Source of the DNA: Xenopus tropicalis
Lineage: Eukaryota; Chordata; Amphibia; Anura; Pipidae
DNA length: 64,000 bases
NCBI RefSeq assembly: GCF_000004195.4
Contig: NC_030683.2
Location: 2,997,133-3,061,132, forward strand
Direction: 5' to 3'
Position numbers and translations under genes: made by a program. A model generated the notes under the pieces. It saw nothing but the letters and a program-made list of their open reading frames with translations, searched no databases and was not told the origin of the DNA. Of this stretch, positions 38,701-50,700 are shown in pieces (position 1 is the first letter of the stretch; each line of letters begins with the position of its first letter).

Positions 38701-41700
38701 CTGGACGCCATTCCTTTCCAGGCGGCCAAGGCGTCCAATGAGATCATAAGCGACGTGAGTGTCACTAACGTGGGGGGGGTTATAATGAGACGGGGGGTAT
38801 TAAAGGGGATGTTCACCCCTGAGTTCACTTTTAGTATGAAGTAGAGAGTGATATTCTGAGACAATTTGCAGTTGGTCTTTTTTTAGTTATTTCACTTTTT
38901 GTTCTGGTTGCTAGGGTCTTAATAACCTTGGCAACCAGGGAGCAGTTCAAATGAGAGACAAGATTATTAATAGGACCTGTATAGAAAAACAAGTAACAAT
39001 AATGATAAATCTGGAGCCTCACAGAGCAATAGTTATTTGGCTGCCGGGGTCAGTGACCCCCATTTGAAAGCCATAAGAAGAAGGCAAAGAATTCAAAAAC
39101 TCTAAAAAATATATATAATGAAGACCAATTGAAAAGTTGCTTAGAATTGGCCATTATGTAACATAGTAAAAGTTAACTTAAAGGTGAACCCACCCCTTTA
39201 ATTAGATAATACAGTAATGCAGCAATACGGGGTAAGGGAAAAGCTTTGGGAAACAGCGAGAATAAAACATTGCCCTTAACTCTGCCGTCTCCCCGCAGCA
39301 CAAGTACAAGGAGGAGTTTGAGAAGGTGAAAGGGAAGATGATTGGCCTTCGCCGGCTGGAGGATGATATAAATATCGCTCATTCCGTCCGTGCCGCCTCC
39401 CTGCTCAGTGATGTAAGTGTCTGTATTGGCTGAACTTATAGACCTATTGTTTCTCCTACTCCCATGTAACTGGAGGAGTCCCAAGCCGGACTTGGATTTC
39501 TTACTATTGAGTGCTATTCTGATACCTACTGGGAGCTGCTATCTTGCTCCCTTCCCATTGTTCTGCTGATCGGCTGCTGGGGGTGAGGGGGGGATATCAC
39601 TCCAACTTGCAGCGCAGCAGTAAAGTGAGACTGAAGTTTATCAGAGCACAGGTCACATGGCTGTGGCACCCTGGGAAATAAAGAATATGGCTAGTCCCAT
39701 GGGAAAAACAGATTTTTATGAAGATTTAACTGTTTGTAGTATAAAGGGAGGAGTCTCATTCAGGAAATGTGCTGCTCTCCTCCCCCTGGACAGGTTCAGT
39801 ACCGGAAGGGCTTTGAGACGACTAAGACGCAGTTCAAGCTGCCGATGGACATGATACACCTGACCCATGCCAAGAGAGCCCAGTCGTTGGCCAGTGGGCA
39901 GGACTATAGGCACGCGCTGCACCATTACACCGCCCTGTCCGATGACGTGAGGCTGCTGGCGGCTAAGAAGGCGCATGAACTCCAGAGCGAGGTGAATTGT
40001 TATAGTTCAACTGCTAGATCTGCCCTGGCCACGCCCACTTAAAATTGGACACACCCCCAAAGGTGCCCATACAGGGGCAGGTTCCAGCTGCCGATTCGGG
40101 TCCTTAAGATTCAGCAGCTTATCTGCCTGTGTATGGGGCCCTCTGACAGGCCTCCCTGGCTGATATTGGGGCAAAAATGGGCCAGATATTGATTGGACAG
40201 GCTTGATTTGTCATTGGATCTGGGACTGCATTGGTTTATTGATACAGTTTGCATGGGGGGCCCCTAGCATGAGTGCATTTGCCAGGGGGGGTCATGATAG
40301 GCAAGGTAAATAAAAGGGTATTTTATAGAAAGTATTCTGCCATTATTTCATGATAATTTGACCACCAGAGGGCGCTGTGGATGCAGTTCCAGTATCAATT
40401 AGCAACCATTAATAATAATAATAAACCCCTATTTATAAGTGAATATTTAATTCCAGAAACTCTACCGCTCCGACCTGAGCTTCATGAGAGGGGTGGGGTG
40501 CATCACCCCCGGGGCCCTGGACATTGAGGAAAGAAAGAGAGCCACTCAGCTGATCAGTGAGGTAACAGCAACCAATCAGTGGAGGATATGGGGGTGTGGC
40601 CGGGATGTTTGATGGATTAAAGGGGAAGTGGCACTGTGATTAGAAATGAGTCTTTATAACAAACAGGCAGTTATATAATATAATGTTCCAATAGTGCGGT
40701 CCCTCCTGCTGCTGCTGCAAGCCAATCCTGCTGCGAGCCCCCCGGCTCCTCCCCATTGACTTTTGATTCTTTGTCATTAGCGTAATTACCGGCAGCGGCC
40801 GCAGAGCCTCAAACACACCGCCGTGGCCGACTCTCTGGATATCCTTCATGCCAAATTCAGTAACAAGGTAACCAATGAGGTAGGTACCAGCCCACTGGGT
40901 CTCCGGGATTCTTACATAACAACCCTTTCCATTTGCCCTACGGGAAAGGGACCCTGAAAATGGTTTAACTTTGTCTTTAATCCTCCTTTAGCGCCTGTAC
41001 AAGGCTGTGGGGGAAGATGCTCTGCACCACTACACCGCCATCTTGGATTTGCCTGAGCACCTCAGGGCCAAGCTGAACGCAGCCAATCTCAGTGATGTGA
41101 GTGTTCATTCCCCCCATGGGAACAGCAGGCTTTCCTCCTACTTACCCCAGTATAACGACCCCGGGGGCTCAGGTTTGCCCCCTCCTTAGATCCATATATT
41201 AGTGAGATGGGGGTCACTGCTATGAGCAAACAAGGGAGCTGCCCACAGATTGGCCCACCGGTGTATCGGGAGAAATCCTAGTGGGCCCCCTGGTCCTGTG
41301 GGGGCTTACTGGGGGGGGGGGCTGGGGCCCTTATCTGGGGGGGGGGTTGGGTGGGGGGCCTGATCCTGGGGGGGGGCCCTTATGGGTGGGGGCCCTTATC
41401 TGGGGGAGTGGGGGGCCCTTGGGTGAGGCTGGAGTGGGGGGCCCTTATCGGGGGTAGGGTGAGGCTGGAGTGGGGGCCCTTATCTGGGGGGGTAGGGTGA
41501 GGCTGGAGTGGGGGGCCCTTATCTGGGGGGTAGGGTGAGGCTGGAGTGGGGGGCCCTTATCTGGGGGGTAGGGTGAGGCTGGAGTGGGGGGCCCTTTGAT
41601 CCGATTTTCCATTGGACCCAACCTCCCCCAGGTCCAACACTGTTTCCCAGGAAACCCAAGCAAGTTTTTTCCCATCGCTGTTTCATTGGAATCTATAGGG

Positions 41701-44700
41701 AATATTATTGTTTAACTCACGGGGCACTGGATACAAATAGACTGTAGAAAACCCTGTGGCCCCCTGTAAAGGCCAAACTCCCCCCCCTGCGCAGAAAGTC
41801 ATGTGACCAGACTAACGTTGCGATTTTTTTTCCTTTACAGATAAAATACAGGGAATCCTGGCTGAATACGAGGGCCCGGGGCCACACACTGACCATGGAA
41901 GCGATTCCATTCCAGTCGGCCAAGTCTTCCGCAGACATCGCCAGTGATGTAAGTGCGAGGGGGCAGGGGATTCTGGGTAAAACCAGGCAGTCGTTGGGCC
42001 ATAAGGCGCCAATGGGATTATTTTAGTGTCAGAGGAAGAGAGGGGATAGAACAGCTTCATTCTTGAGAGCGCAGGCAGCACAGAACTTGTTTTGGTTCTT
42101 GGCACTGGGACAGAACCAGAACCGAAGGCCTTGTGCTTTTATACAGGTCATGGAACTCCGGGGGGACTCCTATCCTCATATTTTACAATAGGGGGGACTT
42201 TATTTATTATAATATACAAGTTTCAGTGAGTCATGTGACAGAGATGACATCACTAAGCTCCCATTATAACTGATGACATCACTAAGCTCCGTTTATAAGG
42301 ATATAATTTACAGTTTGTTCCCATAGGGAAATGACCCAACTGTATATGATAATAATAATAATAATAACAATAGATGTATTTGCAGTCTGGGGAGGGGCTG
42401 TAGGTGCATCATTACATTTTGGGGTGCAGTTTGCCCCTTGCTAGGGGTTACAGTGGGGCTTATTCTCTAATTGAGTTGTGACTTACCGGCCCTACAGTAT
42501 AAATACAAGCACAACTATGTGACGGAGAGAGGGAAGCACATCGGGTCGCGGAGCGTTCTGGACGACCCCCAGATGCTGCACTGCCTGCGCGTGGCCAAGA
42601 TACAGAGCGACCAGTTGTACAGGAAGGACTCCCAGGACCTGCGGTCCCAATACCATCTGCCCATGGACATGATGAATCTGGCGCAGGCCAAGAGGGCCCA
42701 GGCGCTGGCCAGTGAGCAGGACTACAGGCTGAGGCTCCATCACTACACGGCCGACTCGCAGGACATGAGGCTTCAGTGTGCCAAGCGGGCAAATGAGCTG
42801 CAGAGCGAGGTGAGCCAATGGGACTGCCTACCTATGTACATAGAGATCTACCCCCAGACACATTAATAGGGCACATGCATGACTCACAGAAGCCCATAGG
42901 GCATTAGCCAGTCCCTATACCGGCTACATGTATCTCTCTGGTTATAGAAGCTGCCATAATACTTGGGCATTTTAGCTGCAATGCCTATTGATGGCCATTA
43001 GGTGGAACCCTTGCTCTGTCAAGTTGGGTATTTTGCCTTCTCTTTCTCCAGATAAAGGTTGTACAGGCACTTGTGTAGCTTTATATACAGTAACTGTAAT
43101 TAACATGTTGCCCCCCCCTCACTCAGAGTATTTATTTCATTACTCATTGGCCTAATACCTGCAATGCCTCCTCTCTCCCTACAGAGGCGCTACAAGTCGG
43201 ATTTACTGCACACGCGGGGAGTGGGCTGGGAGGCCGCAGGATCCCCCCACATCGAGGCAGTGAAGAAGGCCGGGGAGCTAATAAGTGAGGTACATACTGG
43301 CAGGGAAAGGGTTACACTCTCGGGTGTTGGGGTGACGTCTGTTACTGGTAGAAACGGGGTGTTCTGGGGGGGGGCCCCTCTGAACTGCAGTGAATCATAA
43401 TGGCCTCCCTGATGCCCCTTTCCACGGTTTCTTGTACAGTGGGGCAGGGCAAGCAGCCTAAGGGTTGCCCTAGGGTGGGGCAGATCGAGCAGTTCTGCAG
43501 GGGAATGGGTCCGTAGATAAAAGCTGTCCTGGGGTCCTGTTGTAACGGCTGCCTTCCTCCTGTGTGTGCAGAGTAAGTACCGGCAGAACCCGGGCTCCAT
43601 GGCTTTCACCTCTGTGCAGGACTCCCCCGACCTGCTCCATGCCAAGAGCAGTTACCTGCAGTGCAATGAGGTGAGTATGGGGGCGCCACTGAGCATTCAC
43701 AAAGCAGTGCTTGTCTGGGACCCATAAATACCAATAAATACACTCCCCCGTGTTAAGGAAGCAGAGACAGTCACATGGGTACCAGGAAATACACTCCCCC
43801 GTGTTAAGGAAGTAGAGACAGTCACATGGGTACCAGGAAATACACTCCCTCGTGCAAAGGAAGCAGAGACAGTCACATGGGTACCAGGAAATACACTCCC
43901 CCGTGCAAAGGAAATAGAGACAGTCACATGGGTACCAGGAAATACACTCCCCCGTGTTAAGGAAGTAGAGACAGTCACATGGGTACCAGGAAATACACTC
44001 CCTCGTGCAAAGGAAGCAGAGACAGTCACATGGGTACCAGGAAATACACTCCCCCGTGCAAAGGAAATAGAGACAGTCACATGGGTACCAGGAAATACAC
44101 TCCCCCGTGCAAAGGAAATAGAGACAGTCACACGGGTACCAGGAAATACACTCCCCCGTGCAAAGGAAATAGAGACAGTCACACGGGTACCAGGAAATAC
44201 ACTCCCCCATGCAAAGGAAATAGAGACAGTCACACAGGTACCAGGAAATACACTCCCCAGTGCAAAGGAAATAGAGACAGTCACACGGGTACCAGGAAAT
44301 ACACTCCCCCGTGCAAAGGAAGCAGAGACAGTCACACGTGTACCGGGAAATACACTCCCCCGTGCAAAGGAAGTAGAGACAGTCACATGGGTACCGGGAA
44401 ATACACTCCCCCGTGCAAAGGAAGCAGAGACAGTCACACGTGTACCGGGAAATTCACTCCCCCGTGCAAAGGAAATAGAGACAGTCACATGGGTACCAGG
44501 AAATACACTCCCCCGTGCAAAGGAAGTAGAGACAGTCACATGGGTACCGGGAAATACACTCCCCCGTGCAAAGGAAGCAGAGACAGTCACATGGGTACCG
44601 GGAAATACACTCCCCCGTGCAAAGGAAACAGAGACAGTCACATGAGTACCAGGAAATACACTCCCCCGTGCAAAGGAAGTAGAGACAGTCACATGGGTAC

Positions 44701-47700
44701 CGGGAAATACACTCCCCCGTGCAAAGGAAATAGAGACAGTCACAGGGGTACCGGGAAATACACTCCCCCGTGCAAAGGAAGCAGAGACAGTCAGCTCGTA
44801 AGTATTTTGCCCCAGGTGTAGGCTTGGGGAGACTTACTTGCCCCTGGCTGAATACCCATGAGTAGGAGGTCAGTGCGCAGCTGCCGTGTTTATCCCCTAT
44901 GAGGTCACAAGCGCCTCACTATGATGTAATGGCTGTGGGAATGTAACTGTGTGTGGATCTCCTTGCAGAGACTGTACAGATCTGGGGACTCTGGATCGTT
45001 GCACAGATACACCCTGCCTCCTGATCACCCCGACTTTATCCGAGCTCGTATCAACGCCTCCCAGATCAGCGATGTAAGTACCTCCCCCGCCCCCTGCCCT
45101 TGGCATGTATTGTCCCGTTATACAGAAAGTTCTGAAATATGGAAATCTCATACCCATAGAGTCCAGTGTTCCCCTAGAGTCCAGTGTTCCCCTAGAGTCC
45201 AGTGTTCCCCTAGAGTCCAGTGTTCCCCTAGAGTCCAGTGTTCCCCTAGAGTCCAGTGTTCCCCTAGAGTCTAATGTTCCCCTAGAGTCTAATGTTCCCC
45301 TAGAGTCAAATGTTCCCCTAGAGTCCAGTGTTCCCCTAGAGTCCAATGTTCCCCTAGAGTCTAATGTTCCCCTAGAGACCAGTCCCTAGAGTTATGTTCC
45401 CCCTGAGACCAGGTCCCTAGGTTAATGTTTCCCCTAGAGTCTAAGTCCCCTAGGTTTCCACCTAGAGTCTAATGTTCCCCTAGAGTCTAATGTTCCCCTA
45501 GAGTCAAATGTTCCCCTAGAGTCTAATGTTCCCCTAGAGGTCCTAATGTTCCCCTAGAGTCCCAGTGTTCCCCTAGAGACCAGTGTTCCCCCTAGAGACC
45601 AGTGTTCCCTAGAGACCAGTGTTCCCCTAGAGACCAGTGTTCCCCTAGAGTCTAATGTTCCCCTAGAGTCTAATGTTCCCTAGAGTCTAATGTTCCCCTA
45701 GAGTCAAAATGTTCCCCTAGAGTCCAGTGTTCCCCTAGAGACCAGTGTTTCCCTAGAGTCCAGTGTTCCCCTAGAGTCTAATTTTCCCCTAGAGTCTAAT
45801 GTTCCCCTAGAGTCTAATGTTCCCTAGAGTTCAAATGTTCCCCTAGAGTCCAGTGTTCCCCTAGAGTCCAGTGTTCCCCTAGAGACCAGTGTTCCCCTAG
45901 AGACCAGTGTTTCCCTAGAGTCCAGTGTTCCCCTAGAGTCCAGTGTTCCCCTAGAGGTCCAGTGTTCCCCTAGAGTCCAGTGTTCCCCTAGAGTCCCAGT
46001 GTTCCCCTAGAGTCCAGTGTTCCCTAGAGTCCAGTGTTCCCCTAGAGTCCAGTGTTCCCCTAGAGTCCAGTTCCCCTAGAGTCTAATGTTCCCCTAGAGT
46101 CTAATGTTCCCCTAGAGTCTAATGTTCCCCTAGAGTCTAATGTTCCCCTAGGGTCCAGTGTTCCCCTAGAGACCAGTGTTCCCCTAGAGTCCAGTGTTCC
46201 CCTAGAGACCAGTGTTCCCCTAGAGACCAGTGTTCCCCTAGAGACCAGTGTTCCCCTAGAGACCAGTGTTCCCCTAGAGACCAGTGTTCCCCTAGAGTCC
46301 AGTGTTCCCCTAGAGTCCAGTGTTCCCCTAGAGTCCAGTGTTCCCCTAGAGACCAGTGTTCCCCTAGAGTCCAGTGTTCCCCTAGAGACCAGTGTTCCCC
46401 TAGAGTCAAATGTTCCCCTAGAGTCTAATGTGCCCCTAGAGTCCAGTGTTCCCCTAGAGTCTAATGTTCCCCTAGAGTCTAATGTTCCCCTAGAGACCAG
46501 TGTTCCCCTAGAGTCCAGTGTTCCCCTAGAGACCAGTGTTCCCCTAGAGTCAAATGTTCCCCTAGAGTCTAATGTTCCCCTAGAGTCTAATGTTCCCCTA
46601 GAGTCAAATGTTCCCCTAGAGTCCAGTGTTCCCCTAGAGTCCAGTGTTCCCCTAGAGACCAGTGTTCCCCTAGAGTCCAGTGTTCCCCTAGAGTCCAGTG
46701 TTCCCCTAGAGTCCAGTGTTCCCCTAGAGTCCAGTGTTCCCCTAGAGACCAGTGTTCCCCTAGAGACCAGTGTTCCCCTAGAGTCCAATGTTCCCCTAGA
46801 GTCCAGTGTTCCCCTAGAGTCCAGTGTTCCCCTAGAGTCCAGTGTTCCCCTAGAGACCAGTGTTCCCCTAGAGTCCAGTGTTCCCCTAGAGTCCAGTGTT
46901 CCCCTAGAGTCCAGTGTTCCCCTAGAGTCCAGTGTTCCCCTAGAGTCCAGTGTTCCCCTAGAGCACCAGTGTTCCCCTAGAGTCTAATGTTCCCCTAGAG
47001 TCAAATGTTCCCCTAGAGTCCAGTGTTCCCCTAGAGTCCAGTGTTCCCCTAGAGTCCAGTGTTCCCCTAGAGTCCAGTGTTCCCCTAGAGTCCAGTGTTC
47101 CCCTAGAGTCCAGTGTTCCCTAGATCCCCTTGGTGGCAACATATAGCGTGGGGTTGTACATTACAGAAAGACCTCTTATGTGTAAATCTCCAGCTCCCCA
47201 CTATTACAGATAATAGATCCCACAACCGTCCCCTAGTTCCTGTTGGTACCAGTAAGTGTTTGCCCTCAGTACCCTAAGTTCCATAACCCCCCTGTTTTTA
47301 CAGAAAGCCTATAAAACCTCGTGGGAGCAGTCGCGGGCCGCTGGGTACGACCTGAGACTCGACGCCATTCCCTTCCAAACCGCCAAGGTGTCCAGGGAGA
47401 TCGCCAGCGATGTAAGCCGGGGGTTTGGGGTGCAATCTGACACATGGGGGGGTCACTAGATTACTATCTGTTATTTTGGACTTCAGTTTTGCAATAAAAA
47501 GTGCAAAGTTTGCTTCTGGTTTCATGACAAATAGCGACCAATAAGCAGCTAGCATTTACAGCTTGCCTGTTGGTTGCTAGGGGCTACTGGGCAAACTTTG
47601 TGGAATTAATGTCATGTGACTCAAACTCTGTGGTTTTTTCACAGATTTTAGTGTTTTTATCCTCCTATTTACCATAGGTTTCTCACTAAGGGGCTCAGTA

Positions 47701-50700
47701 TTGGGTGCAGTTCCACCAGCAGCTGGTAGATGGCGCTATAATGTATACAATTCACATAAGAGATGTGCTGAGAGTAAGGGGAACTTTCCCTTTAGGGCAG
47801 TTAGTTCTGTCTCACCCCGACATGAGTGATTTGTTGCAGTTCAAGTACAAAGAAGCCTTCATCAGGGAGAAGGGGCGGCAGATTGGGTTCCGCAGCATCA
47901 GCGACGACCCCAACGCCCAACACGTCCTGAGGGTCAGCAAACTGCAGAGCGACAGGGAGTACAAGAAGCTGTCGGAGGAGAGTCGCCCCCGAGTCAGAAC
48001 CAACCTGGACCAACCGGGTTTCATCCAAGCCAAAAAGAGCCAGGAACAAGCCAGCGACATCCACTACCGGCAGCACTTGCACCGCTACACGTGTGACCCC
48101 CAGCAGCTAGCCATGACACACGCCAAGCAAGCCCACAGCCTGCAGAGCGATGTTAGTACTGTATGCTGGCCCACTGTGTCCAGGGGGGGCCCCACCTCCC
48201 ACAAATAGGGTTCCCTCCCTGGATACAATGTAATATATCTGATACATTCTATCCAGGGAGGGGCCAATTTGATCCATTGTGTTCAGGGAGGGGCCAAATC
48301 TATCCATTGTACCCAGGGAGGGGCCTAATCTGGTTCATCCTACCATGGGAGGGGCCAAATCTAATCCATTGTACCCAGGGAGGGGCTAAATCTGATCCAT
48401 TGTACCATGGGAGGGGCCAGATCTGATCCATTGTATACAGGGAGGGGCCAAATCTGATCCATTGTACCATGGGAGGGGCCAGATCTGATCCATTGTACTC
48501 CCATTGTACCCAGGCAGGGGCCTAATCTGGTTCATTGTACCATGGGAGGGGCCAAATCTAATCCATTGTACCCAGGGAGGGGCCAAATCTGATTCATTGT
48601 ACCCAGGGAGGGGCTTGAAATCTAATCCATTGTACCCCAGGGAGGGGCTAAATCTGATCCATTGTACCATGGGAGGGCCAGATCTGATCGCATGTATACA
48701 GGGAGGGGCCTAATCTGGTTCATTGTACCATGGGAGGGGCCAAATCTAATCCATTGTACCCAGGGAGGGGCCAAATCTGATTCATTGTTCCATGGGAGGG
48801 GCCAAATCTGATTCATTGTATCCAGGGAGGGGCCAAATCTGATTCATTGTACCCAGGGAGGGGCCAAATCTGATTCATTGTACCCAGGGTGGGGCCAAAT
48901 CTGATTCATTGTATCCAGGGAGGGGCCAAATCTGATTCATTGTACCCAGGGAGGGGCCAAATCTGATTCATTGTATCCAGGGAGGGGCCAAATCTGATTC
49001 ATTGTACCCAGGGAGGGGCCAAATCTGATTCATTGTACCCAGGGAGGGGCCAAATCTGATTCATTGTATCCAGGGAGGGGCCAAATCTGATTCATTGTAC
49101 CCAGGGAGGGGCCAAATCTGATTCCATTTGTACCCAGGGAGGGGCCAAATCTGATTCATTGTACCCAGGGAGGGGCCAAATCTGATTCATTGTACCCAGG
49201 GGGGCCAAATTTGATTCATTGTACCCAGGGAGGGGCCAAATCTGATTCCCCAGGCCAAATCTGATTCATTGTACCCAGGGTGGGGCCAAATTTGATTCAT
49301 TGTATCCAGGGAGGGGCCAATCTGATTCATTGTACCCGGGAGGGGCCAAATCCAGGGAGGCCAAATGATTCATTGTACCATGGGAGGGGCCAAATCTGAT
49401 TCATTGTACCATGGGAGGGGCCAAATCTGATCCATTGTACCATGGGAGGGGCCAAATCTGATTCATTGTACCATGGAGGGGCCAAATCTGATTCATTGTA
49501 CCATGGGAGGGGCCAAATCTGATTCATTGTACCATGGGAGGGGCCAAATCTGATCCATTGTATCCAGGGAGGGGCCAAATCTGATCCATTGTATCCAGGG
49601 AGGGGCCAAATCTGATCCATTGTATCCAGGGAGGGGCCAAATCTGATCCATTGTATCCAGGGAGGGGCCAGATCTGATCCATTGTATCCAGGGAGGGGCC
49701 AGATCTGATCCATTGTACCATGGGAGGGGGCTATTTTGATCCACTGCAGCTCATTCAAGCAGTTGGGCAGAAATAGTTTTACCCCTGCTTTGGGGCATTG
49801 CTGGGCAACCTTTGGCTCTCCAGATACCCTACAGCTGCCAACTGCCCCGGAGTACCAGGCTAGGGGAGAGCAGGGGCAGTTGTGGGGCCAATAATCACCC
49901 AGATATTGCCCCCAGTGGGGTGGCAGCACTGCTGTCTGGGAGACTGATTTCTGGCAGGAAATGTCGGGCCCATTAAAGGGAAACTAACACGATTTAAAAA
50001 AATCATTTGTATCACAATCATGTATTTCATTTTGCAGATTAAGTACAAATCAGATCTGAACTGGATGAAAGGGGTTGGTTGGACCCCCCCTGGCTACTAC
50101 AAAGTAGAACTGGCTCGCCGGGCGGCCCAACTGTCATACGGAGATGGCACAGAGTCAGACCGGGCGTCAGTGTCTCCTTATTCAGCAGTAAGTGTCACTT
50201 CACTCATGTATTATAAGGGATAATGTACCCCCTACTGTAAATGATAAGGATATTAGCAGTCACTGAGGGGTTCTGTGCCCCCCATATAAAGGCACAAGGC
50301 TGCAGGCTGAGTTATACAGGGAACTCTGAGTATCACTCATGTATTATAAGGGATAATGTACCCCCTACTGTAAATGATAAGGATATTAGCAGTCACTGAG
50401 GGTTCTGTGCCCCCCATATAAAGGCACAAGGCTGCAGGCTGAGTTATACAGGGAACTCTGAGTATCACTCATGTATTATAAGGATAATGTACCCCCTACT
50501 GTAAATGATAAGGATATTAGCAGTCACTGAGGGGTTCTGTGCCCCCCCATATAAAGGCACAAGGCTGCAGGCTGAGTTATACAGGGAACTCTGAGTATCA
50601 CTCATGTATTATAAGGGATAATGTACCCCCTACTGTAAATGATAAGGATATTAGCAGTCACTGAGGGGTTCTGTGCCCCCCATATAAAGGCACAAGGCTG

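Noticed and set aside
43697..44821. 348- and 280-codon open frames on opposite strands
   Set aside because: Both are produced by the 51-bp (17-codon) repeat. No start context, family or non-repeat portion supports either.
45105..46987. Repetitive frames of VPLESS or DSRGTL hexapeptides
   Set aside because: They come from the 18-bp array in intron 38 on the two strands.
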